From NCBI GenBank assembly GCA_001919865.1, contig MNIR01000024.1:1-49914 (forward strand): a stretch of 49,914 nucleotides of DNA, in the 5' to 3' direction. The notes beneath the pieces were generated by a model. The model was not told where the DNA came from. It did no database searches and was given only the letters and a program-made list of their open reading frames with translations. Source of the DNA: Gemmatimonadetes bacterium 13_1_20CM_4_69_16. GTDB lineage: Bacteria; Gemmatimonadota; Gemmatimonadetes; Gemmatimonadales; GWC2-71-9. Numbering within the stretch: position 1 is the stretch's first letter; every line of letters begins with the position of its first letter. A program made the translations under genes and the position numbers. This document shows, piece by piece, positions 37,018 to 46,970 of this stretch.

Positions 37018-40000
37018 ATGAGAGACATGCTGCAGGGTAAGCGTTGGTCCGCGACGAGCCGGCTGCACCACCTCGGTGCCGTAGCGATGAGTGTGCTGTT
37101 GGCACTGGTGCTGTGCGGCCCGGCATTTGGCCAACAGGGAGGCCAGCAGGTCGACGTCTCCGGGAAAGTCACCGCGCCCGATGGCGAGCGCATTCGGGGG
37201 GCTACGGTACGCATCCGCGGGACCACTACCAGTGCCGTCACCGATGACCAGGGGAAGTACTCGCTCACGGCTCCCAGCGATGCAGTACTGCTGGTCAATC
37301 GCATCGGGTATCGCGGCGTCGGGGTGAGCGTGGGCGGACGCACCACCATCGACGTCGTGATGGAACGAGCCGTCACCGTGCTGCCCGAGGTGGTCGTGAC
37401 CGGTTACACGACCCAGAAGCGGGCCGACATCACGGGCGCCGTCGCCACCGTCGATGTCGAAAACCTGTCCAAACAGACCTCGACCAGCGTGCTGCAGCGG
37501 CTGGATGGTGCCGTGTCTGGGGTAACCGTCGAGGCCGGCGGGTCGCCTGGTTCACGCACCACCGTGCGGATCCGGGGCGTCAGCTCATTCCAGAACAACG
37601 ATCCGCTGTACATCGTGGACGGAACTCCGGTTCAGGACACGTACCTCAACTGGTTGAACCCGAGCGAGATCGGGTCCATCCAGGTCCTGAAGGATGCCTC
37701 GGCGGCGTCGATCTACGGCTCCCGCGCGAGCAACGGGGTCGTCATCATCGAAACGAGGCGCGGCAGACCGGGAGCGCGCCGGGTCACGTTGGACGTCAGA
37801 ACCGGTGTGGCGACGCCGACCAACGGCATGGATAACATCCTCACGCAGAACGCGCTCGACTATTTCCAAGTCGTCAAGACCGCATACCAGAATGCCGGAA
37901 CCGCCGTCCCGAGGAACATCTACGGCGATCCCACCAACCCCACCGTTCCGGCGTACATCTGGCCGAACGATGGCAAGGGCCAGAGCTGCAGCGCCCCCGG
38001 CCCCACCTGCACGACCGTCGTGGATCCGACGACGTACAAGTACCCCGGCACGCTCATCATGCCCGGTAGCCCCGGGACGAACTGGTGGAAGGCGGTGTTC
38101 GGGTCCGGTCAGTACCGCGATGCGAATCTCGCGGTGTCGGGTGGCGGGGAGGACAACGCGTACCACGTGTCGTTCAATTACCTCGATCAGGAAGGGACCG
38201 CGGCGTTTACCCGGTTGCAGCGGGGGGGAGTGCGCATCAACACCGCGTTCAACATGGGGCGGACGAGCGTTGGAGAGAACATCACGGCTTCGCGCGACCG
38301 CAGTTACGGCGGGCTCGACGACGGCGGCCTCGGCGAAAACAACATCATCGGCAAGAACATCATGCAGCAGCCGGTGGTCCCGGTCTACGATATCAACGGG
38401 TACTTCGCCTCCGGCAAGGCCGTCGGCCTCTCCAACCTGACCAATCCGCTCAAGATCGCTTCGGCCGCCCAGAACGACATCACCACCAACGACCGGATCT
38501 TCGGAAACGTGTTCGCCGGGTTTGACGCCAGCCGCGCCCTGTCTCTAAAGACGCGACTCGGGTTCAATCTGGGTCAGACCTCATTTCATGGCTTCTCGCC
38601 CACCACGCCCGAGAACTCGGAGGTGACCGACGTCAACGGCATCAACGAGAACTACAACCTGTTCACCGAGTGGACGTGGAGCAACACGCTCAACTATACG
38701 CGCACGATGAACCAGCACAATCTGGCCGTGCTGTTGGGCCAGGAAGCGACCAAGAACACCAATCGGTTCGAGACCGGCAGCTGCTCGAACCTCCTCAACC
38801 CGAGCTTGGACTCGCGTTACATCCAGGATGCGCTGTGCGACCCGACCACCAAGAACGTCACCAGTAGCGGCGGGCAGGCTTCGCTGTTGTCCTACTTCGG
38901 CAAGGCCGACTACAACTTTGCTGACAAGTACTATCTCAGCTTCACGCTGCGTCGCGACGGCTCGTCCCGCTTGGGGCCGCAGAATCAGTGGGGAACGTTC
39001 CCGGCGGTGGGGGCCGGTTGGCGGCTGTCGCGGGAATCTTTCTTGTCGCACAATTCGCTGTTTTCGAACATGATGCTGCGGTTCGGCTGGGGGGTCACCG
39101 GCAACCAGCAGATCCCTGCCGGACGGATCGTCAGCCAGTTCGGCGGGGACCGGGGCGACGTCTTCTATGACATCGGGGGAACGAACCCCACGGCGATTCG
39201 GCCGGGATTCAAGCAAACGGCCATCGGGAACGTGGAGCTGAAGTGGGAAGAGCAACGCTCCACCAATGTCGGACTGGACCTCGAGTTTCTCGATGGTCGC
39301 GGCACGTTCAGCGCGGACGTGTACCAGCGCAACACGAACAACCTGTTGTTCGACCCGCGGACCCCGGGCGCGGCGGGCTCCGCCGCTCCCCCGATCGTCA
39401 ATATCGGGAAGATGAGAAACAACGGCATCGATTTTTCCATCGGCTACCGGAGCAGCATCGGCCAGGGAACCCTGTGGAGCGTGACCTTCAACGGCAGCCA
39501 CTATCGGAACAAGATCCTCCAGATCGACGCCCTCGGGACGCAGTCCTTCACCGGGCCGATTTCGCTGCGGGAACAGAATCCCGTGATCAACATGGTTGGT
39601 CAGCCCATCGGGGCGTTCTACGGCCTGGTGGCGGACGGCTACTACAAGGACTCGCTCGACGCCGCCCCGTTCTGGACAGACGGCGCGCGCCCCGGCCGGA
39701 TCAAGTTCAAAGACCTGAACGGGGACGGCACCATCACCGGCGCCGACCGGGCGATCATCGGGAGCCCCCACCCGGACTTCACCGGCGGATTGGATCTCAA
39801 CCTGCGCCGCGGCAACTGGGAAGTCAGCGCCACGGTGTTCGGGACGTTCGGGAATAAGATCTTCAACGCGCAGAAGTACTGGTACGTGTTCCGCTATTTC
39901 GATACCAACGTGCGGAGCGACCTGCTGGCGAACTCCGTGGTGCTGGATGGACCGTGCGCCCCGGCGCCGGCACCGCGGAAGGACTATATCTGCACAGGCA

Positions 40001-40350
40001 AGGTGACGAACCCGGGCGCCCTGTACCCGAGACTGGACAACAGCGATGCCGCGTTCAGCCGACAGTTCTCGAGCTATTGGATCGAGGACGGCACGTACGT
40101 CCGGCTGCGCAACCTGCAGATCGGGTATAACCTGCCGCCGGCCTTTGTCCGCTGGATCCCCGCCGCGCGCGTGTATGTGCAGGCGGAAAACCTGTTCACC
40201 ATCACCGGGTACTCGGGGCTCGATCCAGCGCTCCCGGCCTGGAGCACCTTCGGGGCGGCCGGCGACATCCGGGACCAGTTCCGCGGTGTCGATGAAGGCT
40301 CGTATCCCAGCAACCGAACGTTCACTATCGGCATTTCGACCACGTTCTAG
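37018..40350 (+). CDS. SusC/RagA-type TonB-linked outer membrane protein
   Basis: This 1,110-residue protein has a signal peptide (ending GPAFGQQ), a carboxypeptidase-regulatory-like N-terminal domain (VDVSGKVTAPDGERIRGATV), a TonB-box-like PEVVVTGYTTQKR, a plug domain (LQRLDGAVSGVTVEAGG, VRIRGVSSFQNNDPLYIVDG, SIQVLKDASAASIYGSRAS) and a long barrel ending TFTIGISTTF. With SusD it imports a large substrate, usually a glycan or peptide, by TonB energy. The SusD gene follows 30 bases later and a deacetylase gene precedes it, which favours an acetylated sugar as substrate. Confidence 0.95.
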   Translation: MRDMLQGKRWSATSRLHHLGAVAMSVLLALVLCGPAFGQQGGQQVDVSGKVTAPDGERIRGATVRIRGTTTSAVTDDQGKYSLTAPSDAVLLVNRIGYRGVGVSVGGRTTIDVVMERAVTVLPEVVVTGYTTQKRADITGAVATVDVENLSKQTSTSVLQRLDGAVSGVTVEAGGSPGSRTTVRIRGVSSFQNNDPLYIVDGTPVQDTYLNWLNPSEIGSIQVLKDASAASIYGSRASNGVVIIETRRGRPGARRVTLDVRTGVATPTNGMDNILTQNALDYFQVVKTAYQNAGTAVPRNIYGDPTNPTVPAYIWPNDGKGQSCSAPGPTCTTVVDPTTYKYPGTLIMPGSPGTNWWKAVFGSGQYRDANLAVSGGGEDNAYHVSFNYLDQEGTAAFTRLQRGGVRINTAFNMGRTSVGENITASRDRSYGGLDDGGLGENNIIGKNIMQQPVVPVYDINGYFASGKAVGLSNLTNPLKIASAAQNDITTNDRIFGNVFAGFDASRALSLKTRLGFNLGQTSFHGFSPTTPENSEVTDVNGINENYNLFTEWTWSNTLNYTRTMNQHNLAVLLGQEATKNTNRFETGSCSNLLNPSLDSRYIQDALCDPTTKNVTSSGGQASLLSYFGKADYNFADKYYLSFTLRRDGSSRLGPQNQWGTFPAVGAGWRLSRESFLSHNSLFSNMMLRFGWGVTGNQQIPAGRIVSQFGGDRGDVFYDIGGTNPTAIRPGFKQTAIGNVELKWEEQRSTNVGLDLEFLDGRGTFSADVYQRNTNNLLFDPRTPGAAGSAAPPIVNIGKMRNNGIDFSIGYRSSIGQGTLWSVTFNGSHYRNKILQIDALGTQSFTGPISLREQNPVINMVGQPIGAFYGLVADGYYKDSLDAAPFWTDGARPGRIKFKDLNGDGTITGADRAIIGSPHPDFTGGLDLNLRRGNWEVSATVFGTFGNKIFNAQKYWYVFRYFDTNVRSDLLANSVVLDGPCAPAPAPRKDYICTGKVTNPGALYPRLDNSDAAFSRQFSSYWIEDGTYVRLRNLQIGYNLPPAFVRWIPAARVYVQAENLFTITGYSGLDPALPAWSTFGAAGDIRDQFRGVDEGSYPSNRTFTIGISTTF

Positions 40351-40380
40351 CGACTCGTCTTTATTCAAGGACGGAAGACG

Positions 40381-42273
40381 ATGAAACAGCAAGATCGTAA
40401 CCGATTGCTTTACGGAATGGCGGTCGTGATGCTCGCCGCCGGGGGCGCGTACGCCTGCAAGGATTTTCTGAACATCCCGCCCCAGGGGACCGTGGTGGAG
40501 GCGTCGCTCGAGACCAAGGCCGGCGTCGAGGGCACCCTCATTGCCGCCTACCGGTCACTGGACTGCAGCTCGAGCTCCGCCGGTTCGTGGGGATGCGCGG
40601 CCAGCAACTGGGTGTGGGGGAGTGTGCCGAGCGGCGACGCCCACAAGGGGTCCAACGCGGGCGACCAGCAACCGATCAATGACATCGAGACGTTCTCCTG
40701 GGCGGTGGGGGAAGCCGAAGGGTACTTGAACCAAAAGTGGAGCCAGGCCTACGAGGGCGTGTTCCGCGCCAATGCCACCCTCAACCTGCTGAACCGGGTG
40801 CAGGCCTCGAAGCCGCTCGAGATCCCCACCGCCGACGCGAACAGCATCAAGGGCGAGGCGCTGTTCCTGCGGGCGCATTATCACTTCGAAGCGTATCGCA
40901 TGTGGGGGCATATTCCGTACTACTTCGAAGCCGATACGACCCCGGTGGCGCAGGGCGGGTTCCGCAAGGCGAACGACCTTCCGCTCGATTCGATCGTGAA
41001 GCTCATCGTCGCCGACTTGAACTCCGCCATCGCCCTGCTCCCGGCGACGCCGCGGAACGGCGACCTGGGACGGGCGACGTCGTGGGCCGCCAAGGCCTAC
41101 AAGGGCCGTGTGCAGGTGTACGGCGCCGCCCGGAACCCCGCCCTCTGGGACTCGGCGTTAGTGACGTTGCGCGCGGTTCAAGCATCCAATGTGTACAAAC
41201 TGGAAACGAGCTTCGATCACGTCTGGACCGGCTTTACGCAGTATCGCAATGGTTCGGAGACGATCCTCGCGTTTCAGGCTTCCGTCAGAGACGGGGAGCC
41301 GAGCGGCTGGAACTCGAACTGGGGCGAACGCCTGAATTTCCCGCATTCGGGGAGCCACTTCGGCTGTTGCGGGTTCCACCAACCATCGTACAACCTGGTC
41401 AATTTCTACGCCGTGGACGCGAACGGCTTGCCGTTGGCGTTGACCGACCCGAACTGGAATACGACCAGCGCCTTGACCTTGGCCCAGGGCGATACGAACT
41501 TCGCGGCCGGCAGGGCGGGCAGCTTGGCGCCGGTGGACCCGCGGCTCGATTGGACCGTCGGCCGGGATAGCGTGCCCTACAAAGATTGGGGACTCCACAA
41601 TCGCGGGTGGATCCGCGACGCCTCCTACAGCGGCCCGTTCAGCCCCAAGAGGAACGTCCACGAGAAAGGGGCCAACGCCGAGAACAACGTGGGGTGGCAG
41701 GCGACCCAGACGAACGATGTGAACATCCACATCTTCCGCTACGCCGACATGCTGCTGCTCCTGGCAGAGGCGGAGATCCATGCCACTACGGGCATCCTCG
41801 ACAACGCCAGAACGATCGTCAATCAGATCAGGGCGCGGGCCGGCAAGGTTGCGCAGGGGTGCGGCACGGCCGATACGCTGGTGACCAAAGCGTGGCCCGC
41901 CTGCGTCACGAACGACACGATCAAGCCCATGGCCGTACCGATGTACCAGGGCGCGAATTCGATCGACTCCTTGACAACGCCCTGGGCGAAATACCGCATC
42001 GGCCTGTATACTTTGCCGTTTACTACCGTGGCGCAAGCAGACCAGGCCGTTCAGTATGAGCGGCGGCTTGAGCTGGCGATGGAAGGCCAGCGCTTCTTCG
42101 ACCTGCGGCGCTGGCGCACCGCGAACACGGAGATCAACAACTACGTCACGGTCGAGGGAAGGCACATCCCATACCTCGCCGGCGTAGCGTACACCGCGCG
42201 GGATTCACTGTATCCGATCCCGTCTAACCAGCTCGACTTGGCCCCCCTGCTGGTACAGAATCCGGGGTGGTGA
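40381..42273 (+). CDS. SusD/RagB-type surface lipoprotein
   Basis: This 630-residue protein captures substrate at the cell surface for SusC. The signal ends at GGAYAC, a lipobox cysteine (Cys26). SusD features are the TPR-like N-terminal half (SIKGEALFLRAHYHFEAYRM), the ADMLLLLAEAEIHA segment and the C-terminal MEGQRFFDLRRWRTAN. It is longer than classical SusD (about 550), with extra loops. A purine-rich AAGGACGGAAG precedes the ATG. No sigma/anti-sigma or two-component gene is beside the pair in this window. Confidence 0.93.
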   Translation: MKQQDRNRLLYGMAVVMLAAGGAYACKDFLNIPPQGTVVEASLETKAGVEGTLIAAYRSLDCSSSSAGSWGCAASNWVWGSVPSGDAHKGSNAGDQQPINDIETFSWAVGEAEGYLNQKWSQAYEGVFRANATLNLLNRVQASKPLEIPTADANSIKGEALFLRAHYHFEAYRMWGHIPYYFEADTTPVAQGGFRKANDLPLDSIVKLIVADLNSAIALLPATPRNGDLGRATSWAAKAYKGRVQVYGAARNPALWDSALVTLRAVQASNVYKLETSFDHVWTGFTQYRNGSETILAFQASVRDGEPSGWNSNWGERLNFPHSGSHFGCCGFHQPSYNLVNFYAVDANGLPLALTDPNWNTTSALTLAQGDTNFAAGRAGSLAPVDPRLDWTVGRDSVPYKDWGLHNRGWIRDASYSGPFSPKRNVHEKGANAENNVGWQATQTNDVNIHIFRYADMLLLLAEAEIHATTGILDNARTIVNQIRARAGKVAQGCGTADTLVTKAWPACVTNDTIKPMAVPMYQGANSIDSLTTPWAKYRIGLYTLPFTTVAQADQAVQYERRLELAMEGQRFFDLRRWRTANTEINNYVTVEGRHIPYLAGVAYTARDSLYPIPSNQLDLAPLLVQNPGW

Positions 42274-42284
42274 GCTCGAGCTAA

Positions 42285-42393
42285 CCGTTTCGGATCGTAC
42301 ACGCCTGCAGGGAATCGCCGTGGTTCGCCGCGAGCACGGCCTTCCCTGCGGGCGTTTTCGATCAGGGCCACGCCACCGATCAAGCCTTCCACG
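42285..42393 (-). pseudogene. Remnant of an FG-GAP gene 3' end
   Basis: Read on the minus strand, this stretch matches the last 30-35 codons of the FG-GAP gene ending at 43602. It gives GLIGGVALI and, after a one-base insertion, TPAGKAVLAANHGDSLQACT and a stop, compared with LALIRTPAGNAVLVANNGDS in the intact gene. It starts where the cytochrome gene stops. The cytochrome is thus flanked by two copies of the FG-GAP gene end, as if a cassette had been duplicated and then mostly lost. Confidence 0.7.
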
Positions 42394-43590
42394 TCATGGC
42401 ACACGGAACTGCGGGTAGACCTTGATCCAGTGCGTGCGCACCTGCACCCGCATTTGACGGCCGAGCGAGGTTGACACGATCGTAGTCGACGTCAACGCCG
42501 GCATGTGACAATCGACGCACCGGCCCACCAAGCCGTGTCCGAGTCGGGGAAAAAGGCCACAGCTCTGCGCCGAATGGCAGGTGAGGCAGCGATCCGAGAA
42601 TCCCACGAGATCGCGCTGCTGTCGGTGGACGTCGTGGCAGGTGGCGCAGGTCATCAGCGAGGAACGGAAGCATCTGCTCCGTTCCAGCAGCGCCACCTGG
42701 TTGCCGTGTACATCCACGGCGCCCGTATCGCGTCGTGCCCACCACTCAACCTGCCGCTCGAGCGGCTGCCCCGGTACATAGGAGAAAGCGGGTGTGCGTG
42801 GCGCCGCCACGCCACCGTGACAGAGCGCGCATCCATCCAGCTGTCGCGGGCGCGCCAGCCGTGCCGGGTTGACGATTGCGGGCGGTAGCACCGCGTGCAG
42901 CGGAGAGCGTTCGCGTCGCACATGTTCCTGACCAGCGCCATGACACGTTTCGCACGTGATGCCCAGGATTACACCGGTGCGTCCATACCGATTGATCACG
43001 CTAGGGCTAGCGGCCACCGTCCGGAAGCCGGACGCATGGCACTCGAGGCAACGTGGGGGGATCGGCCGCTCGAAGTTTTGCGTTCCGTCTGGGTACCCGG
43101 GGCTGTTCACCCACCCCACACCGGTCCAATACGAGACGGGGAGCTGGTACAGCAGATCCCCGGCGTGCCAATACAGGTATGACTGCCCTTTCCGCGACCC
43201 GGTCACGAAGTCGATGCGCTCGGAACGCGTGGAGGTGTCGGGCGCGCGGCCCATCACCGCCGTCTGGAAGAAGCCCGTCGCGGTCGAGTCCATTCGGAAG
43301 TGCAGGTACGGATTCGAGGTGCGAAGCACGTTCGCACCCGGCGTAAAGCTCCCCGCAATTGCGTCGCGAGTCGGAGGCCTCGAGGTCAGGCGGTGGGCGG
43401 TCTGTTCAAAGCTCGCCTTTTGCTGGTGACATGAGAGGCAGGTGGCGTCACCCACGGCGTTGTCAGCACGGACCGGCTCAGTCCGAACCCGTAGCGCGAA
43501 TAGTGCCACGGCGATCGCGCCGCCGGCGAGCAGCGAGAGTCCGGCGATCGTGACGAGCCAACGTGCGGAGGGGGAGAAGAGCGATCGCAC
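42394..43590 (-). CDS. Heptaheme c-type cytochrome, membrane-anchored
   Basis: This 398-residue protein has an N-terminal membrane anchor (WLVTIAGLSLLAGGAIAVAL) and seven CxxCH heme motifs: CLSCH (51-55), CLECH, CETCH, CALCH, CATCH, CLTCH and CVDCH. The last part, CATCHDVHRQQRDLVGFSD and onward, resembles multiheme proteins of the c554/DmsE style. It should move electrons in the periplasm. It starts at GTG 11 bases after the FG-GAP gene stop and so lies in that operon, which is unusual for a sugar uptake locus. No oxidase or reductase partner is visible. Confidence 0.88.
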   Translation of the reverse strand: MRSLFSPSARWLVTIAGLSLLAGGAIAVALFALRVRTEPVRADNAVGDATCLSCHQQKASFEQTAHRLTSRPPTRDAIAGSFTPGANVLRTSNPYLHFRMDSTATGFFQTAVMGRAPDTSTRSERIDFVTGSRKGQSYLYWHAGDLLYQLPVSYWTGVGWVNSPGYPDGTQNFERPIPPRCLECHASGFRTVAASPSVINRYGRTGVILGITCETCHGAGQEHVRRERSPLHAVLPPAIVNPARLARPRQLDGCALCHGGVAAPRTPAFSYVPGQPLERQVEWWARRDTGAVDVHGNQVALLERSRCFRSSLMTCATCHDVHRQQRDLVGFSDRCLTCHSAQSCGLFPRLGHGLVGRCVDCHMPALTSTTIVSTSLGRQMRVQVRTHWIKVYPQFRVP

Positions 43591-43601
43591 GTCGCACCTG
43601 C

Positions 43602-46600
43602 CTAATGTTTCCGGATTGCGAACGCCTGCAGGGAATCGCCGTTGTTCGCGACGAGCACGGCGTTCCCTGCAGGCGTTCGGATGAGCGCCAGCCCCGTGAC
43701 GTCTCGGGGCGCCAGGAAGCCGCTTTCCACGGGGGGAACCGGAGTGAAGTGGCCGCGCCCGTCCCCCTTCAGCCAGAGGCCGTTGCCGGCGTCAGCGGGG
43801 GTCGTGTTCGGCTCCGTATCATCGAGGTTGCCGGCCACGATCAGGTCGAGGTTGCCGTCACCGTCCACGTCATGCGCGATGATACCGCGAATCGGTGAGA
43901 TCTGCGCCAGATTGGGCAGCGGCGCCGCCGTGAACGTGCCATCGCCGTTGTTCTGCAGATAGAGGCTGGCAAACGTATCCGTCTGGTAATGGAGGGCGTG
44001 CCGCGATGCGGCGGTGCCGAACAGCTGTTCGACGGAAGCTGCGGCAAACGACCCGTAGCTCGCGAATCGCAGCGCCGCGGTATAGATGCTCGGTCCCAAT
44101 CTCGCCCGCCCGAACAATGGGTACTCCGTTCCGCCGATTTCCTGGGTCAGGACGATGTCGGTGGTTCGATTCCCGGTGAAATCATCCGCATAAACGCCGA
44201 ACCGGCTGTGCGGCGACGTCGTGTACGACGCGTTCAGCCCCAGATTGCCCGCCACCAGATCGGGATGCCCGTCGTGATTGAAGTCGCCCGTCGCGAGACT
44301 GTACCACCACCCGCGCGTGGGTGGCAGGCCCATCGATGCGGTTACATTGCGCAGTTGTTTCCCATCGATGTTCTTGTAAAACTGGAGCGGCATCCATTCT
44401 CCCGCCGTGACCAGATCCAACCGCCCATCGCCGTCAAAATCGATCCAGACAGCGGCGGTGATCATGCCGCCTGGTCGGGCCAGCTCCGGGGCTACCTCCT
44501 CGGTAACGTCCGTGAACTTGCCGCCGTCGTTGCGTAACAGATAGCTGCGGGCGGGATAGGGGTACTTTCCGGGTGTCAGGCGACCCCCGACGAACAGATC
44601 GACCTTGCCATCGCCCGTGAAATCCCCCGCCGCCACACTGGCCGTGCAGGTCGGCATGTCCGGCAACGCTTTGGTGTCTCTCACAAACCGGCCGCCTCCC
44701 CGGTTGATGTAGAGGCGGTCCTGCAAGAGCGGCGAAACCGGTGACAGGCGATACCCGCAGCTCGCCACATACAGGTCGGGACGCCCGTCCCCGTTGGCAT
44801 CGAAGAACACCGCCCCCCAGTCTTCGTAAGACTTGTCGGCTGCCCACGGTTGCCCGCCGGCGGATTCGACGAAACCGCCATCCCGTCGCTGAATGAACAG
44901 CTTGCCCGGGACACCGGCCGCACCGCCGATGAAGACGTCATCCAGGCCGTCGCCGTTCACGTCCGCCACGGCGATGGGAGGGCCCTGCCGGGACAGCTCG
45001 TACGGCAACAGCGGTTGCACGTTGTAATCGACGAACGTCCCTATGGTGTGCTTGTACTTCAATGCCCGGCGCGAATCCATCGGCTGGAACATGCGTGGTC
45101 GGGGGTCGGGGGTCAGGGGTCGGGGGAGACAACCTGCCACCCGACACCGCCCCGGCACCGCGCGCATTGCATCTTCCTGTTTCAGCGTCACCATCCGATC
45201 GACGGCCAGATTAGTCAGTAGTTGATACCGCCCATCGGGCCACGTGACTTCGAGGCTGTCCACCCGCCGCGCGTTGCCGAGTCCGAAGTGGTCGCGGTCA
45301 TCCATCGTGGACATGTAGCCGCGGTACGGGGAATGGTACAGGTACTGCTTCTGACCACCGGCGGTGAGGATCAGTGTCGATCCGATCCCCCGTCTATTGG
45401 GAGACTCCCCTTGCAGCGTGATTTGCAGATAATGATGGGCGTCGTCTTGAGGTTGGATGTTTTCGTAGATGGACGCGGGCGCATCGATGTTGTTGACCAC
45501 GATGTCGAGCCTGCCGTCGTTATCGAGATCGGCATATGCCGCGCCGTACGAAAAGCCCGGCTGGTCTATTCCCCATTCTTTGGTCTTATCGGTGAACGTC
45601 AGATCACCGTTGTTCCGAAAGACATAGTTGGACAGCCGGTAGCTGCGCAGGTCCTTGAGGAGTCTCAGCGCCCGCTGATGGTCTCCGGCTCGGCGCGCTC
45701 CGAATGCCGCCGTCTGGTAATCGAGATCATTGGCCGCTTTGGGATAGCCGTTGGTGACGAAGATGTCCTTGTATCCGTCGTTGTCGAAGTCGCCAAACAG
45801 GGGACCCCAGCTCCAGTCGGTGTATGCGACGCCCGCCAGGCCGGCGATTTCACTGAATATGATGTCCCCGCTCTGCGTCACGCCGTTGCTCAATTGCAGC
45901 GAGTTGACGTCGTAATCGTCGCGAAACCCTCTGCGGCGCAGGTCCATGCGACCGCCATGCGTGAGATACCCGCTCATCCGCTTGCGTCCCTGCAAGGCGG
46001 CCGGCATCATGTCCATCTGCACAATGTCGGGCCAGCCGTCGTTATTGAAATCAGCGATATCGACACCCATGCCCGCAAAGCTCGTATGCTTGAGCCACGC
46101 GCCGGCCTTATCGGTGAACGTGCCATCGCCGTTGTTGATGTAGAGGACATCATTGGGTGCGACGTCGTTGGAGATGTAGAGGTCGGGCCACCCATCTCCG
46201 TTCACGTCGGCCACCACCACGCCGAGTCCGTACCCGATCTGTCGCAGTATCCCCGCTTCGCGGGATACATCGGTAAAGGTCCCGTCGCCGTTGTTGCGAT
46301 ACAGCGTATTGTAGCTGGCGGGGCTTTCCGTCCGCACGCCGAGCGGGTGCGTGTCCGCCGCACCACGGGCGAAGTCCTGCGGTGAATTGTTGAGCAAGAA
46401 GAGGTCGAGGTATCCGTCTCCGTTGTAATCGAAGAAGACGGCGTGCGTGGTGAAGCCGGTGTCGGCGATGCCGTACTGTGCCGCGGCCTCCGTGAAGGTG
46501 TGATCCCCGTTATTGATGAACAACAGGTTGGCCCTATCGGCCCCTTTGGACCGCTCCGATCCGGAGACGGAGACGTAGATGTCCAGATACCCGTCGTTAT

Positions 46601-46970
46601 TGATGTCCACCATGGTGGCGCCGGTGGCCCACCGGTTCGTCTTGACGCCTGCTCGTTCCGTGATGTCTTCGAACCGCATGTTGCCTTTGTTCAGGTACAG
46701 GCGGCTCGAGACCATGTTGCCGGTGAAGAACAGGTCCGGTAATCCGTCGTTATCGATGTCCCCGACGGCCACCCCCGCGCCGTTGTACACGTAGGGGTCG
46801 CTCTGAACATTCACTGAGTCGTTGGTGGTGATGGTATTGGCGAACGTGACGCCGGTGCGACCTGGGGGCAGCAGCGTGAATAGGGGGGGCCGCTTCTCTT
46901 CATGACCGCATCCAGCTAGCGAAAGAAGAGCGATAGCAAGCGCGAGCAGCTGTCGGCCCGTCATGTTCAT
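43602..46970 (-). CDS. Two-module FG-GAP/VCBS - ASPIC/UnbV lipoprotein
   Basis: The 1,122-residue protein begins [21 protein letters not shown], a lipobox. Module 1 has FG-GAP repeats (GVAVGDIDNDGLPDLFFTGN, VDINNDGYLDIYVSVS, ADFNNDGWPDIVQMD) and an ASPIC/UnbV domain (GSTLILTAGGQKQYLYHSPY, DHFGLGNARRVDSLEVTWPD). A linker made partly of a G-rich repeat (PRPLTPDPRPR) joins module 2, again FG-GAP (IAVADVNGDGLDDVFIGG, HDVDGDGNLDLIVAGN). Such proteins likely form calcium-bound propellers on the surface for binding. The ATG overlaps the MFS stop (ATGA). Confidence 0.87.
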   Translation of the reverse strand: MNMTGRQLLALAIALLSLAGCGHEEKRPPLFTLLPPGRTGVTFANTITTNDSVNVQSDPYVYNGAGVAVGDIDNDGLPDLFFTGNMVSSRLYLNKGNMRFEDITERAGVKTNRWATGATMVDINNDGYLDIYVSVSGSERSKGADRANLLFINNGDHTFTEAAAQYGIADTGFTTHAVFFDYNGDGYLDLFLLNNSPQDFARGAADTHPLGVRTESPASYNTLYRNNGDGTFTDVSREAGILRQIGYGLGVVVADVNGDGWPDLYISNDVAPNDVLYINNGDGTFTDKAGAWLKHTSFAGMGVDIADFNNDGWPDIVQMDMMPAALQGRKRMSGYLTHGGRMDLRRRGFRDDYDVNSLQLSNGVTQSGDIIFSEIAGLAGVAYTDWSWGPLFGDFDNDGYKDIFVTNGYPKAANDLDYQTAAFGARRAGDHQRALRLLKDLRSYRLSNYVFRNNGDLTFTDKTKEWGIDQPGFSYGAAYADLDNDGRLDIVVNNIDAPASIYENIQPQDDAHHYLQITLQGESPNRRGIGSTLILTAGGQKQYLYHSPYRGYMSTMDDRDHFGLGNARRVDSLEVTWPDGRYQLLTNLAVDRMVTLKQEDAMRAVPGRCRVAGCLPRPLTPDPRPRMFQPMDSRRALKYKHTIGTFVDYNVQPLLPYELSRQGPPIAVADVNGDGLDDVFIGGAAGVPGKLFIQRRDGGFVESAGGQPWAADKSYEDWGAVFFDANGDGRPDLYVASCGYRLSPVSPLLQDRLYINRGGGRFVRDTKALPDMPTCTASVAAGDFTGDGKVDLFVGGRLTPGKYPYPARSYLLRNDGGKFTDVTEEVAPELARPGGMITAAVWIDFDGDGRLDLVTAGEWMPLQFYKNIDGKQLRNVTASMGLPPTRGWWYSLATGDFNHDGHPDLVAGNLGLNASYTTSPHSRFGVYADDFTGNRTTDIVLTQEIGGTEYPLFGRARLGPSIYTAALRFASYGSFAAASVEQLFGTAASRHALHYQTDTFASLYLQNNGDGTFTAAPLPNLAQISPIRGIIAHDVDGDGNLDLIVAGNLDDTEPNTTPADAGNGLWLKGDGRGHFTPVPPVESGFLAPRDVTGLALIRTPAGNAVLVANNGDSLQAFAIRKH
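45101..45126 (+). repeat. G-rich tandem repeat inside a coding linker (G-quadruplex-capable)
   Basis: Four G-runs of 4-5 bases separated by TC or TCA lie on the plus strand, template side for the FG-GAP gene. They encode part of PRPLTPDPRPR on the minus strand. The paralog at the right edge has an ordinary linker at this point. Confidence 0.7.

Noticed and set aside
42394..43590. Cytochrome as a nitrite reductase or NrfH/NapC-type quinol oxidase
   Set aside because: Seven hemes and no CxxCK or NapC-type pattern; the role cannot be assigned beyond electron transfer.
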